A DNA stretch of 64,000 nucleotides from Chitinophaga varians (GCF_014529945.1 NZ_JACVFB010000003.1:310001-374000); one strand, 5' to 3'; counted from the stretch's first letter, positions 18,169 to 28,397 are shown. The notes: generated by a model not told the origin, from the sequence alone. Translations and numbers: made by a program.

Positions 18169-20094
18169 ATGAAAAAAACTTTTCTACACAGCATATACGG
18201 AATAGTCCTCTTCGCGGGCCTGTTCACCACCGCCTGTAAAAAACCTTTCCTCGATATTGTTCCGGACAATGTGGTCACGCTCAAAAACGCGTTCTCCAAT
18301 AAAACAGAGGCGGAGAAATACCTGTACACCTGTTATGGTTATCTGCCCGATGCTGGACCTGTTTCCAACATCCTGTTTTTCGGCGCTGATGACATGTGGA
18401 CCTACTATGAAAACAACTACTCCTATCAGTCGCCCTGGAAGATAGCCCGCGGCGAGCAGAATATCGTGAATCCATGGGTGGATTTCTGGAACGGTAACAA
18501 TCACGCCAAACCCTATTTCAAAGCGATCCGCGACTGCAATATCTTCCTCGAAAATATGATGGAGGGCGAGTCTTACCGGCATATCTCCTACCTCAGCCCC
18601 GATATGCAGAAACGCTGGATCGCTGAAGTGAAGTTCCTCAAAGCCTACTACCACTTCTACCTGTTACGCATGTACGGACCTATTCCCATCACGGATAAAA
18701 GTCTGCCTGTTTCCGCCACACCGGAACAGGTAAAAGTTAAGCGCGATCCGGTGGACAAAGTGGTGGACTACATCACCAGGCTGCTGGACGAAGCCATCCC
18801 GGAGCTGCCTGCCGAGATCACCAACCGCGGTACCGAACTGGGCCGCGTCACCAAACCCGCGGCCCAGATGCTGAAAGCCAGGCTGCTCGTGCTGGCCGCC
18901 AGCCCGCTGTTCAACGGTAACCCCGACTATGCCTCTTTCAAAGACAAAGATGGTCAACTGCTGTTCAGTCCCGGCTACGACGCCACCAAATGGGAAAAAG
19001 CTGCCGCCGCCTGCGAGGTGGCCATACAAACCTGCGCAGGTGTAGGTATCCGCCTGTATGAATTCACCGATCCTTTCGTGAAAGTATCTCCCGCTACGGC
19101 TACGCAAATGAGTATACGCGGCAGCGTCACCGAACGGTGGAACACGGAAACGATCTGGGCGCTCTCCGGCCGCGTGGACAATGTGCTGCAAACCTATTCC
19201 ATGGCCAATCGCATAGATCCTACTTTTCCTAACCCTACTTATCTCAGCTCCTATATGGCGCCTACGATGAAGATGGCGGAGACATTCTACAGTAATCATG
19301 GCGTGCCGATCAACGAAGACAAAACGTGGGACTATAGCCGGCGCTATGAACTACGTACAGGCACATACGAAGACAGGCTGAACATACAACAAGGTTATAC
19401 CACGGCACGGCTCAACTTCGACCGGGAAAACCGCTTCTACGCCAGCCTCGGTTTCGATGGCGGCCGCTGGTTTATGCAGAGCAACGCTTCCGACGAAAAC
19501 GCCTGGAGCATCAAGGCTAAATTCGGGCAGCCGCAAGGCAAAGTAGAGGACCAGTTTTATTCTGAAACCGGCTACTGGCCTAAAAAGCTGGTGAACTGGA
19601 AATTTACGCAGACCAATAACAGCTACACCACCGAAAGTTATCCCTGGCCCGAGATGCGCCTCGCCGATCTGTACCTGCTCTATGCTGAAGCGCTGAACGA
19701 AACAGGCAAAAGCACCGATGCCATCACCTGGCTTGACAAAATCCGTTCACGCGCCGGCCTCGACGGCGTTGTCAACTCATGGACCAACTACTCCACCAGT
19801 CCGGCGAAATTCACCACCAAAGAAGGGCTGCGAGACATTATCCATCAGGAACGTATGATAGAACTGTGCTTTGAAGGCTCCCGCAACTGGGACCTGAGAA
19901 GATGGAAAAAAGCCGTGATATACGAAAACAAACCCGTACTGGGATGGGACGTGAACCAGCGTGTAGCCAGCGAATACTACCGGCCACGCACCCTTTTCCA
20001 ACAAACGTTCGTAGCACCGCGCGACTATCTCTGGCCGCTCCGCGAATACGATCTCACCGTAAACAGCAATCTGGTACAGAATCCTGGCTGGTAA
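18169..20094 (+). CDS. susD-like: SusD/RagB-type glycan-binding lipoprotein
   Basis: A 641-residue lipoprotein, long for the family (often 500-600). The signal ends in a lipobox (LFTTACKK). SusD features include the TPR-like helical scaffold (RWIAEVKFLKAYYHFYLLRM), PAAQMLKARLLVLAASPLFN and the C-terminal block WPEMRLADLYLLYAEALNE. IIHQERMIELCFEGSRNWDLRRW is the standard SusD ending. It starts 17 bp after susC and forms the lid of the SusCD transporter on the cell surface. Confidence 0.95.
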   Translation: MKKTFLHSIYGIVLFAGLFTTACKKPFLDIVPDNVVTLKNAFSNKTEAEKYLYTCYGYLPDAGPVSNILFFGADDMWTYYENNYSYQSPWKIARGEQNIVNPWVDFWNGNNHAKPYFKAIRDCNIFLENMMEGESYRHISYLSPDMQKRWIAEVKFLKAYYHFYLLRMYGPIPITDKSLPVSATPEQVKVKRDPVDKVVDYITRLLDEAIPELPAEITNRGTELGRVTKPAAQMLKARLLVLAASPLFNGNPDYASFKDKDGQLLFSPGYDATKWEKAAAACEVAIQTCAGVGIRLYEFTDPFVKVSPATATQMSIRGSVTERWNTETIWALSGRVDNVLQTYSMANRIDPTFPNPTYLSSYMAPTMKMAETFYSNHGVPINEDKTWDYSRRYELRTGTYEDRLNIQQGYTTARLNFDRENRFYASLGFDGGRWFMQSNASDENAWSIKAKFGQPQGKVEDQFYSETGYWPKKLVNWKFTQTNNSYTTESYPWPEMRLADLYLLYAEALNETGKSTDAITWLDKIRSRAGLDGVVNSWTNYSTSPAKFTTKEGLRDIIHQERMIELCFEGSRNWDLRRWKKAVIYENKPVLGWDVNQRVASEYYRPRTLFQQTFVAPRDYLWPLREYDLTVNSNLVQNPGW

Positions 20095-20127
20095 ACCATT
20101 TTCATTTTCTGTCAATACATGCAACTT

Positions 20128-21333
20128 ATGAAACGATATATCTATTTAATGCTCGCTGCCTGTTGGCTTTCCGCCTGCAAGGAAGAAATCATGAAGCCAA
20201 AGTTTGACGACTCCACCCCACCGGAGCATGTGACGAAGGTAACGGAGACGCCTATACCGGGCGGCGCCAAACTCACATATGTACTACCCTCCAGCAACAA
20301 CCTGCTGTATGTGCTGGCGGAAGTTGCCACCAAACAGGGCGTGGTGCGTCAGTTCAAGGCTTCCTACTATACTAATAGTCTGCAAATAGAAGGGCTGGGC
20401 GATACCGACGCGTATGAAGTGAAGCTCTATTCCGTTAACAAAAGCGAGGTGCGTTCCACACCGGTGTCGGTCACCATACACCCGCTGGAACCGCCATTCA
20501 CCGACGTGTTCAAATCTTTCACCATGATCGCTGATTTCGGCGGTGTGAACCTGAAGTTCAATAACCCTTCCGGCTCTGAGCTGGAAATAGGTTTCTGCGG
20601 TCCGGATTCCATCACCAAAAATACCGTGTTGCTGGACACCTATTTCTCTGCCGCCAAAGAGGGCAATCATACGTTCCGCGGTCTGCCAGCCATCAAAGCC
20701 CGCTTCGGCGTCTTCATCCGCGACAAATGGGGAAATACATCTGATACGCTGTTTCAGCAGCTGATACCCCTGTTCGAAAAAATGCTCGACAAGTCAAAAT
20801 TCAGGGAAATCAAATTCCCCGGCGACGGCCCCGTGTATACTACGGAGTGGAACATCGCCTATCCTTTTATCTGGGATGGCAAATACTCTTCCACCTTCAA
20901 CAGTCCCTACGACGGCAACGGCAACAACTGGCTCAATCTCTCCACCAACGGCACCACAGACGGCACGCCTATTCATATCACCATCGATCTGGGACAGACG
21001 GCGCACATCAGTCGTTTCCGCCTCAATAACTATTACCGCTTCATTAATAAAGCCATGCGCAAGTATGAACTGTGGGGCAGCAACAATCCCGCTGCCGATG
21101 GCAGTTGGGACAGCTGGACCAAAATTCTGTACTACGAACAGGTGAAGCCTTCCGGCTTGCAGGGCGAACAGTACAACGACGCAGATGCAGAAGTATGGCT
21201 GCGCGGCGATATGGCCAACTTCCCCGATGGGTTGCCAGCCTTCCGTTACATCCGCATCAAATGCCTGGAAAACTGGATGGGCAATGGTAACATGTCGTTT
21301 TCCGAAATCACTTTCTGGGGAGACACCCAATAA
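20128..21333 (+). CDS. DUF4959/DUF5000-type surface lipoprotein with discoidin-like C-terminus
   Basis: About 401 residues. The lipoprotein signal starts best at ATG 20128 (MKRYIYLMLAACWLSACKEE). An ATG three codons earlier is also possible. The N-terminal part is a beta-sandwich (PGGAKLTYVLPSSNNLLYVLA) as in DUF4959. The middle matches DUF5126-like sequence. The C-terminal part (HITIDLGQTAHISRFRLNNYY, KYELWGSN, FRYIRIKCLENW) is an F5/8-type-C (discoidin) fold typical of DUF5000. Such proteins accompany SusCD pairs as extra surface glycan-binding proteins. It lies 33 bp after susD in the same operon. Confidence 0.85.
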   Translation: MKRYIYLMLAACWLSACKEEIMKPKFDDSTPPEHVTKVTETPIPGGAKLTYVLPSSNNLLYVLAEVATKQGVVRQFKASYYTNSLQIEGLGDTDAYEVKLYSVNKSEVRSTPVSVTIHPLEPPFTDVFKSFTMIADFGGVNLKFNNPSGSELEIGFCGPDSITKNTVLLDTYFSAAKEGNHTFRGLPAIKARFGVFIRDKWGNTSDTLFQQLIPLFEKMLDKSKFREIKFPGDGPVYTTEWNIAYPFIWDGKYSSTFNSPYDGNGNNWLNLSTNGTTDGTPIHITIDLGQTAHISRFRLNNYYRFINKAMRKYELWGSNNPAADGSWDSWTKILYYEQVKPSGLQGEQYNDADAEVWLRGDMANFPDGLPAFRYIRIKCLENWMGNGNMSFSEITFWGDTQ

Positions 21334-21351
21334 CGATCAAAATTATACCAC

Positions 21352-22029
21352 ATGAAAAATCAATCCGTCTTATTATATCTGTTCTGGGGGATGATGATCT
21401 TCGCCAGCTGCTCTAAAATGGACGCCTACCTCGATATCTCCGGCAGGCAGGAAATCTCCTACACCGGCCGGGTAGACTCGTTGAAGATATTGCCCGGCGA
21501 TGGCCGGCTGGAACTCACCTGGCTGCTTATTTCCGATCCCAAGATCACCGGCATCACCATCTACTACAACAGCAAAAGAGATTCTGTGATACTGCCCGTC
21601 AAAAGAACAGCAGGCGTAGATTCCATGTACCACCTGTTTAGCAACATGCCCGAAGGCACCTACAGTTTTGAAGTATACACCTGGAACAATACCGGCTCCC
21701 GCTCCGTGCCCGCTTACATTACAGGTCGCTCCTATGGCAGCATCTATAAAAACAGCCTGCTGAACCGCGCACTCACCAACGCCATCATCAGTGATGGCAA
21801 CGCGGTACTCAGCTGGGGACTGGTAGAAGAAACCGTCACCGGAATGGAGGTGACCTACACCAACAATGCCGGCAGCACGGTCACCGTAAAAGAGCCACGC
21901 ACCGCCAACAGCACTACGCTGAAAGACTATCAGCCCGGCAGCAGTTTCTCTTACCGCACGTTATTCCGTCCTGATACGCTTTGCATAGATACCTTCTATA
22001 CCACCGCCGTCACCCGGACACCACAGTAA
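21352..22029 (+). CDS. DUF4998-type lipoprotein
   Basis: 225 residues with a lipobox (MMIFASCSKMD). Two fibronectin-III-like beta-sandwich segments are apparent (RLELTWLLISDPKITGITIYY and GNAVLSWGLVEETVTGMEVTY). This layout is that of the DUF4998 family found beside SusCD and DUF5000 genes. It starts 18 bp after the preceding lipoprotein. It is probably a surface-exposed accessory binding protein. The role is otherwise unknown. Confidence 0.78.
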   Translation: MKNQSVLLYLFWGMMIFASCSKMDAYLDISGRQEISYTGRVDSLKILPGDGRLELTWLLISDPKITGITIYYNSKRDSVILPVKRTAGVDSMYHLFSNMPEGTYSFEVYTWNNTGSRSVPAYITGRSYGSIYKNSLLNRALTNAIISDGNAVLSWGLVEETVTGMEVTYTNNAGSTVTVKEPRTANSTTLKDYQPGSSFSYRTLFRPDTLCIDTFYTTAVTRTPQ

Positions 22030-22083
22030 TTATTTAGTCATTTAACCATTTGGATATTTTGTTATTTTTTAAACCGGTATATC

Positions 22084-23208
22084 ATGTTAAAACTATCATT
22101 TCTGTTGACAAGCCTGGCCCTTACGGTGTCTACGGCTTCTGTTACTACCTCTTGCCAGAAGGTGCAAATGGTGGCATCTCCGGAGGAAGAAAAAAATACC
22201 ATCACGGCCAAGCCGAAGCCTCAACCTGCGCCCGTCTTCTATATTTCCGACCTGGCGCTGATCTATCAGGGCGGTATCCACCGCCTGCCCTGGACCAAAG
22301 ACCAGCTTAAGCCTTACGTTTTCCGGACTACCGGCAGCGGCGCCGTAGAGTGGCTGTTCGACGGCTTCCTGTTCATCGAATTCACCGATGGCATGGGCCA
22401 TGAGTACGCAGAAGGCTATGAGCCCACACCCGCCGGCAAAACGGAATGGCAATGGCTGCTGGACCGTAACTTCGAAAGCGGCAAAGCGCTGCACGCCCTC
22501 GATGATGAGCTGGACAGTCTCGCGCTACTAAACATCAAGCCTGTACGAAAAAGAAGAGTGGTGCTGACGCTACCCGAGCCGATCCGTAGCCTGAGCAACT
22601 GGGGCGACCTCAATGGCAAAAACCTCAACTTCGCCGACAGCGCCGACAGAGTGGCCGCCTGTAAATGGTACGTGGAAACGGCGATGACCATGTGGCAGGC
22701 CGCTAATTTCAAACACCTTGAACTGTCGGGCTTTTACTGGGTAGCAGAACAGAACACCGGCGCCGTGGAGATATTGCCCACTGTGGCCACCATGCTGCAT
22801 AACAAACAACAACGTTTTTACTGGATACCTTACTATGGCGCAGCAGGTGCGGCCAACTGGCAAACCATGGGCTTCGATATTGCCTATCAACAGCCCAATT
22901 ATTTCTTCGATCTGTCATCTCCCTATTCTATCCTCACCGGTGCGATCAACTTCGCCAAAACCAACAAGATGGCGCTGGAAATGGAATTCGATGACCGCCT
23001 GATGACCCAGGCCGGTTATCGCCAGAAATATACGGATTACATGAACGAATTCGGTAAGAGCGGCGCCTGGAAAAACTTGCCCGTGGCCTATTACGAAGGA
23101 GGCGGCGCCTGGCTGAAAATGTGCAACAGCACAGATCCGGAAATAATGGGGCTGGTAAAAAGACTGTCCGATACAATTGTTGTCAGACAAAAAGCAGCAG
23201 GCAATTAA
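22084..23208 (+). CDS. DUF4855-type lipoprotein (possible glycan-active enzyme)
   Basis: 374 residues with a lipoprotein signal (STASVTTSCQKV). The body matches the DUF4855 pattern: it starts with ISDLALIYQGG, continues through WLFDGFLFIEFTDG and LELSGFYWVAEQ, and has NMALEMEFDDRLM-like and AYYEGGGAWLKM blocks (NKMALEMEFDD at about 299-309). The family is regarded as a TIM-barrel-like protein of glycan-uptake loci, with acidic residues in these blocks. It is the last gene of the susCD operon and the only candidate for a surface hydrolase in it. Enzymatic activity is inference. Confidence 0.78.
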   Translation: MLKLSFLLTSLALTVSTASVTTSCQKVQMVASPEEEKNTITAKPKPQPAPVFYISDLALIYQGGIHRLPWTKDQLKPYVFRTTGSGAVEWLFDGFLFIEFTDGMGHEYAEGYEPTPAGKTEWQWLLDRNFESGKALHALDDELDSLALLNIKPVRKRRVVLTLPEPIRSLSNWGDLNGKNLNFADSADRVAACKWYVETAMTMWQAANFKHLELSGFYWVAEQNTGAVEILPTVATMLHNKQQRFYWIPYYGAAGAANWQTMGFDIAYQQPNYFFDLSSPYSILTGAINFAKTNKMALEMEFDDRLMTQAGYRQKYTDYMNEFGKSGAWKNLPVAYYEGGGAWLKMCNSTDPEIMGLVKRLSDTIVVRQKAAGN

Positions 23209-23270
23209 AACATTTCGATATTTTGGTATTTAGGTATTTAGATATTTGGCGATTACCTAAATGGAGAAAA

Positions 23271-23311
23271 AAGAAGATCGGAGCGAAATATTTATTCGCT
23301 CCGATCTTCTT
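23271..23311. terminator. Strong bidirectional terminator
   Basis: A perfect 17-bp inverted repeat (23271-23287 with 23295-23311) around a 7-base loop. It lies between the converging DUF4855 and PepSY genes. It has A-rich sequence on the left and CT-rich sequence on the right, so it can serve both strands. Confidence 0.85.
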
Positions 23312-23334
23312 CTATTCGATCTGATGATTCCAGA

Positions 23335-23377
23335 AATCAAAAAATCGTAAATCAAAAAATCGCAAATCTAAAAATCC
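23335..23377. repeat. Short tandem AT-rich repeat
   Basis: Three loosely repeated 14-mers of the type AAATCAAAAAATCG, directly after the terminator and before the stop codon of the PepSY gene. Low complexity, no inferred function. Confidence 0.55.
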
Positions 23378-24544
23378 CTACCTCTTTTTCTTCCGTCCCC
23401 ACCAGATCAGGAAACCGGTAATGGGCAACGTAGCACCAATAAGGCTCGCGAAGAAGGCCAGGAACTTACCTGGCAGTCCCATGATGCTGCCCACGTGAAT
23501 ATCATAGTTCATGCGCCGCAGCTTAGTGCCGAAACCAGCTTCTTCATACGGTTGCGCATATACGCTGTTATCTTTTATCTCCGTCAGCGTGTAACGGTCA
23601 AACGCATATCGGATGTTGTTATAATACTGTCCCTTGCTGGGGTATACGATCATGGAAATGGTAGATGCCGCCTTGGCGGTATCGGGAAAACCTATATAAA
23701 ATCCGGTGGCGCGGGGATTTTTAGCAGCCACCTGATACCAGACCTGATCCATTGCCTGTGGTAAAGGGAGGCGGCTATCAGCCACTTTCGTGGTATCCGA
23801 CTTTAGCTCCGTATACTCCGGTAACGGTTTTCCACCGGCAGTTACCCAGTATAGTCCTTTGCTGAACCATTCCAACCCCCAGACCATACCGGTAACGCCT
23901 ATGGCAAACAAAAGCAGCAGCGCATAAAATCCCAGTACATTGTGCAGATCGTAATTGACCCGCTTAAAACTGGCCCCCCATTTGATTTTAAAGCTCTGCT
24001 GCCGTGTCGCTTTCGTCCATTTTTTAGGCCACCAAAGCACCATCCCTGTCACCAGCGTGATCACAAACACCAGGGTGCTGTAGTTCACAATAGGCCGGCC
24101 TATCTTGTAAGGCATCCACAGAAAACGATGCCCGTTCAATATCCAGCGGAAAAAATCCACTTCCCCCTCTTTACGGGTCACTTTGCTGACTATTTCGCCG
24201 GTGTAAGGATTCAATTTGAGGGTGGAACCGCTACGGCGACCGCCCACATTGACTTCTATCACCCGGTCTTCACGATAGATAGCGTAACTGGCAGCCTTAC
24301 CCGGATACTCACGGGCAGCTATCTCCAGCATACGCGACGGCTGTATCACCGGCGCATCCTGCCGCGCAATCTTCGTTTCCGGCTGCAGCCATCCGGTAAT
24401 CTCTTCGTTGAAAACCCAGATACAGCCCGTCACGCAAACGATGACCATGATAATACCGGAGATAAGGCCCAGCCAGAGATGCAGCCAGGCAGAGATCCGG
24501 TAAAACAAAGACTTGTTGGTTTTCTTTTTCGGTGTCTTTTTCAT
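23378..24544 (-). CDS. PepSY-associated TM protein, possible iron-uptake membrane reductase
   Basis: A 388-residue inner-membrane protein with four main membrane segments. The first has the family motif HLWLGLISGIIMVIVCVTG. The second is near LVFVITLVTGMVLWWPKKW, the third is LGFYALLLLFAIGVTGMVWG, and the last is ATLPITGFLIWWGRKKK. A periplasmic PepSY-like region lies in between. In Bacteroidota such proteins follow siderophore receptors and probably reduce or release iron. It is the last gene of an operon with a TonB-dependent receptor and a DUF4374 lipoprotein and lies 9 bp after the latter. Confidence 0.88.
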   Translation of the reverse strand: MKKTPKKKTNKSLFYRISAWLHLWLGLISGIIMVIVCVTGCIWVFNEEITGWLQPETKIARQDAPVIQPSRMLEIAAREYPGKAASYAIYREDRVIEVNVGGRRSGSTLKLNPYTGEIVSKVTRKEGEVDFFRWILNGHRFLWMPYKIGRPIVNYSTLVFVITLVTGMVLWWPKKWTKATRQQSFKIKWGASFKRVNYDLHNVLGFYALLLLFAIGVTGMVWGLEWFSKGLYWVTAGGKPLPEYTELKSDTTKVADSRLPLPQAMDQVWYQVAAKNPRATGFYIGFPDTAKAASTISMIVYPSKGQYYNNIRYAFDRYTLTEIKDNSVYAQPYEEAGFGTKLRRMNYDIHVGSIMGLPGKFLAFFASLIGATLPITGFLIWWGRKKKR

Positions 24545-24553
24545 GATGGCGGA

Positions 24554-25795
24554 TTAATAGATCATTTTAGTGATCGCTGTGATGGTGCCACCTTCCACTT
24601 TCATGCCCGGCGTAAACGTTCCTGATGCGATGTCTATCTTATAAATCCAGTTGCCCGACGGTGTATTCAGCCCGATGAAAGCGGTCTTACCATCATCAGA
24701 CAGCGTATTGTTGTTATAAGGCGCAGAAGTGCTGATCACACTTTCCGGTGCACCTTTCACCCAATCAAAGGTCTGGCCCACCAGATCCACCACGGCCAGT
24801 TTCAGGTTACCGCTGAAGGCGCCGGGTTTGTCATACATCATCAGCAACATTTTATTGTTGGCCAGATATATCTGAGAAGAGATATTGTGGCCGCCTGACT
24901 TCTCCCGTACATTAAAGAAATAAGACTGATCAAATACTGTAGTGCCGTTCAGTACACGAACAATAGCAGAAGGTTTGGTAGAAGTATATGTAGAACCGTT
25001 CTTCGCAGACGCCGGTGAATAAGCATACACGTCCCCTTTTTCTGTTACCGCCAGTCCGTTGTTGAAATAGTTGCCGATAAAGCTGGTGCGGTTATCACGG
25101 ATTACTTTCTCCAGATTCAGGTCCGGATAAGAGAATACCGCGATCCAGCTGCTGTCGGGGTAAGCGGTACCGAAAGCATCGCCGCAGCAGCCTTTGATGC
25201 TCATATATGGCGCAAACACTTTATTACCGACCTGCGTGGCCCAGGTGAAATGCGCACGTTCACCGTTGGCAGCCAGCTGTACAATGTTCACCTGCTTCTC
25301 ACCATTCACGCGTGATTTCAGCGCATCGATCCGATAGAAAGACGCATTTTCGTTACCGGAGCGTGGTACTTTCATCAGCAGCAGCTCGTCCTGCACCCTG
25401 GCTAATACCTGTACCGTTTCTGCCTGAAAGAAGCGGGTCATCACCAGCTTGCCTTCCTGGGTAAGGCGGTAGGTGGTCACGTCACCGGGATTGCCTTGTC
25501 CATACAGCAGACTAAAGAAACGTCCTTTATGCGTGAGGTAGTAGCGGTAAGAACCATCCTGCTCTTTACCATTGCCGCTGGTGGAAATAGTACCACTGCT
25601 TATGTTATCTGCGGTCAGCAGATAATCGGCGATACCCGTGGTCCCTACAGGCGTGGCCGTTATAATATATTTGGTACGGCCCTGTGGCTCGTATTCCTTA
25701 AAATCTTCCGTACTTAAGGTATCCTCCTTATCACAGGCGGACATAAAAAACACAATGCCTGCCGCCAGAAACAAATATTTGCTGATTTTCTTCAT
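24554..25795 (-). CDS. DUF4374 lipoprotein
   Basis: 413 residues with a lipobox (GIVFFMSACDKED). The body looks like a beta-propeller made of repeated strands (SSWIAVFSYPDLNLEKVIRD, LAVTEKGDVYAYSPAS, LSDDGKTAFIGLNTPSG), as in the DUF4374 family. This family is linked in Bacteroidota to siderophore receptors and PepSY proteins. It lies 26 bp after the receptor gene and 9 bp before the PepSY gene. A surface or periplasmic iron-siderophore binding role is inferred from this context. Confidence 0.88.
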   Translation of the reverse strand: MKKISKYLFLAAGIVFFMSACDKEDTLSTEDFKEYEPQGRTKYIITATPVGTTGIADYLLTADNISSGTISTSGNGKEQDGSYRYYLTHKGRFFSLLYGQGNPGDVTTYRLTQEGKLVMTRFFQAETVQVLARVQDELLLMKVPRSGNENASFYRIDALKSRVNGEKQVNIVQLAANGERAHFTWATQVGNKVFAPYMSIKGCCGDAFGTAYPDSSWIAVFSYPDLNLEKVIRDNRTSFIGNYFNNGLAVTEKGDVYAYSPASAKNGSTYTSTKPSAIVRVLNGTTVFDQSYFFNVREKSGGHNISSQIYLANNKMLLMMYDKPGAFSGNLKLAVVDLVGQTFDWVKGAPESVISTSAPYNNNTLSDDGKTAFIGLNTPSGNWIYKIDIASGTFTPGMKVEGGTITAITKMIY

Positions 25796-25821
25796 GACTG
25801 TTTATTTAACCGCTATCCTTA

Positions 25822-28191
25822 TTAGTTTTTATTGAAAAAGTATCTCACCTTGGCGTAGAATGCGCGTCCTGGCTTCTGTAAGGTGAAGTTGTCGTACAAC
25901 CGGTTATCAGCCAGGTTCTTGCACTCCAGGGCAATGTTATATTTACCCCCGGCGAGGCTGTATACCAGGTTCACATCCTGACAAAACTGACGGGGGATCT
26001 CCAGCTTCTCATCACCCTGGCTGGGCCATGAGAGATAGTAAGCATGCACATACAGGAAATTATAACCCAGCGTCAGTGTATTGCCTTTCTTCAGCACATT
26101 ATGGAAGAAAAGGGAGGCATCGGCGTTGCCGAAGAGGTAAGGCATATTGGGAATACGGTCACGGTACAACGGACTTTGTTCCTTCTGGCCATCTTCAAAA
26201 CGGGTATTGTTGCGCAGGTTCTGATACGTCATGTTCACCCCGGCGGTAAAGAGCTGTTTGTAAGCGTAACGCACTTCGCCATCCACGCCCAGATTGGTCA
26301 CATCGGCCAGATTACCGTTCGTTTGTTTGGTCTGGTTAGGGTTGAGCATGGGACGGATGAAGTCCTTCGCATCGCGGTACAGCAGGTTGCCATCGAAGCT
26401 CAGCCGGTGATCTGTCTGGATCTGCAGCTGGTAGCTGATGCCCAGGTTATAGTTGTTGCTGCTTTCCGGCTTCAGGTTCACGTTACCTTCCAGGTTGATC
26501 AGGTCGCCAAATAATTCTTCTGTTTCAGGAAGGCGGTAGCTTTTCTCATAAGAGCCTTTTACCTGCAAGGTAGGTTTGATAAAGTAGGTAGAGGCAATGC
26601 CGTAGCCTACTTTATTGAAGCTGCTTTCCTGTTTTCTGTATGCCACATCACCCCAGTTGCCGGAAGGATTATAGCTTTGGGAATAGCTGTTGCGCTGGGC
26701 ATAGTTCTTTACAAAAACAGAGGTATTCCATTTTTCACTGTAGTCGAACTTGTAGCCAAGGCCGAGTATGTTCTTGCGTACTTTCTTAGGCTGATCGTAT
26801 TTTTCATCATTGGGGAACAGTTCGTCCTTACCCGAACGGCTAAACGTGCTGAATACATCGTTCAGGATAAAGGAGTGGCGCGGGCTCAGCTGATAACTGA
26901 GGTTGGCAGTGGCCAGCCCATTGTTGTTACGGAATTTATACATAGAGCGTTCCCGCTCGCTGCCTTTCCCGTTGTACTGTTTGTATTGCTGAAACCAGTT
27001 GTACCGGCGGTACATGGTGTCAATATTCTGTTCATAACCAAGATTGTAGTTACCGGTAAGACTGAAGTTCAGGCCCTTTACGAACATGTCCTTCACCTGG
27101 TATTTGATGCTGGGCATAACGATGTCGCCTCTACGATGCCAGTCGCCGAACACGCTGACCATGCGGGCGCCTGTCTGTATCTCTGAGTAGTTTTTTCCCA
27201 GGGTGATGCCCACCAGAAGTTTGTCAGCCCATTTTTTGCCTGTCACGCCCACATTGGCGATCACGGTTTCATTATGATAGGTGTCATGGAACCGCTTAAT
27301 ATGCTGTTTAGGATAATAATCGCCGGTATTGATATCGGCTACGTTTACCCATACTTTGTAATTATTATCGGAGTAATTCTGAAAAGCGTTGAGCTGCACT
27401 GTGAAACCGGTTTTGGAGGTATAACCGGCATTCAGAGTAGCGCGGTGGGTATTAAAAGATCCAAAGGAATAGGATACATCTACGTAGGTATTACGATGGG
27501 TGTTGGTGACGATGTTAATAGCGCCGCCCAATGCGTCGGCCCCCAGCCAGATAGGCACTACGCCTTTATATACTTCCACTCTTTCCGCCAGGTTGATGGG
27601 AATATTATTGAGTTGGAAAGAAGAGCCGAAGTTATCCATGGGTACCCCATCGAGGAAGAATTTCACCTGGCGGCCGGTGAAGCCGTTGAGGGAGAAATTC
27701 ATCCGGGAGCCGAGGCCGCCGGTTTCCCGTACCCTTACGCCGGACACACGGTCCAGCGCGTGCGACAGGTCGAGCGTGGAGTTGTACAGTTTCTTCGCAT
27801 CGATGGCGGTCACGTTGAATGCCTGCCGGTTTACTTCCTGGCTGGCAGAGCGACCAATCACCGATATGGCATTGATTTCACTAATGGAATTTTCCAGATT
27901 GATATGTAATTGTAACTGCTCACCGTCTTTCACCGTCAGTTCTTTTTTCCGGCTTTTGAAGCCTACGGCAGATATCAACAGGGTATGTTTGCCCGGGCGG
28001 ATATTTTTAATATGATAATAACCTTCAGCATCGGAAACAGCATAGGCAGTGCCATGCTGCACTTTGATGGACACGCCCGGGACAGGCGCACCGGACGCAT
28101 CTTTCAACTGTCCGCTGATACTGCTCTGCGCATACAGGAATAGGGATAAAATACTTAAAATGCCTGTCAGTAGAATCTTTTTGATGTGCAT
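25822..28191 (-). CDS. TonB-dependent siderophore-type receptor
   Basis: A 789-residue outer-membrane receptor. The signal peptide ends at LYAQSS. A carboxypeptidase-regulatory-like domain covers about 23-105 (SISGQLKDASGAPVPGVSIKV). The plug domain covers about 115-225 (LDLSHALDRVSGVRVRETGG, VKFFLDGVPMDNFGSSFQL, VYKGVVPIWLGADALGGAINIV) and is followed by a beta-barrel. There is no STN domain, so it is a plain transporter. The DUF4374 and PepSY genes downstream point to iron-siderophore uptake. A Fur-box-like palindrome lies about 210 bp upstream. Confidence 0.92.
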   Translation of the reverse strand: MHIKKILLTGILSILSLFLYAQSSISGQLKDASGAPVPGVSIKVQHGTAYAVSDAEGYYHIKNIRPGKHTLLISAVGFKSRKKELTVKDGEQLQLHINLENSISEINAISVIGRSASQEVNRQAFNVTAIDAKKLYNSTLDLSHALDRVSGVRVRETGGLGSRMNFSLNGFTGRQVKFFLDGVPMDNFGSSFQLNNIPINLAERVEVYKGVVPIWLGADALGGAINIVTNTHRNTYVDVSYSFGSFNTHRATLNAGYTSKTGFTVQLNAFQNYSDNNYKVWVNVADINTGDYYPKQHIKRFHDTYHNETVIANVGVTGKKWADKLLVGITLGKNYSEIQTGARMVSVFGDWHRRGDIVMPSIKYQVKDMFVKGLNFSLTGNYNLGYEQNIDTMYRRYNWFQQYKQYNGKGSERERSMYKFRNNNGLATANLSYQLSPRHSFILNDVFSTFSRSGKDELFPNDEKYDQPKKVRKNILGLGYKFDYSEKWNTSVFVKNYAQRNSYSQSYNPSGNWGDVAYRKQESSFNKVGYGIASTYFIKPTLQVKGSYEKSYRLPETEELFGDLINLEGNVNLKPESSNNYNLGISYQLQIQTDHRLSFDGNLLYRDAKDFIRPMLNPNQTKQTNGNLADVTNLGVDGEVRYAYKQLFTAGVNMTYQNLRNNTRFEDGQKEQSPLYRDRIPNMPYLFGNADASLFFHNVLKKGNTLTLGYNFLYVHAYYLSWPSQGDEKLEIPRQFCQDVNLVYSLAGGKYNIALECKNLADNRLYDNFTLQKPGRAFYAKVRYFFNKN

Positions 28192-28228
28192 TGTTTATAT
28201 ATTGTTAGTTCGTTTCCGTTGGGTATAG

Positions 28229-28304
28229 GCAATACGATGCCGGGCGGGCATTCCCGCCATGTTTAACAATACAATACCGGGCAGGAATCCCCACCATTTT
28301 TAAC
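28229..28304. repeat. Two-copy tandem repeat of about 38 bp upstream of the siderophore receptor
   Basis: Two adjacent copies share the pattern AATACnATnCCGGGCnGG then ATnCCCnCCATnTTTAAC, with seven substitutions. The first copy can form a GGCGGG/CCCGCC hairpin that the second has partly lost. Its position in the receptor leader suggests a doubled regulatory or RNA element. The role is unknown. Confidence 0.55.
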
Positions 28305-28397
28305 GATACATGATTGTCTGGTCAGTGTCCGGAGCTACATATCCGGAAAGAATGTACAAGGTGTTATAGGTAATCGACCGGGTGCAAAAGTATCTCA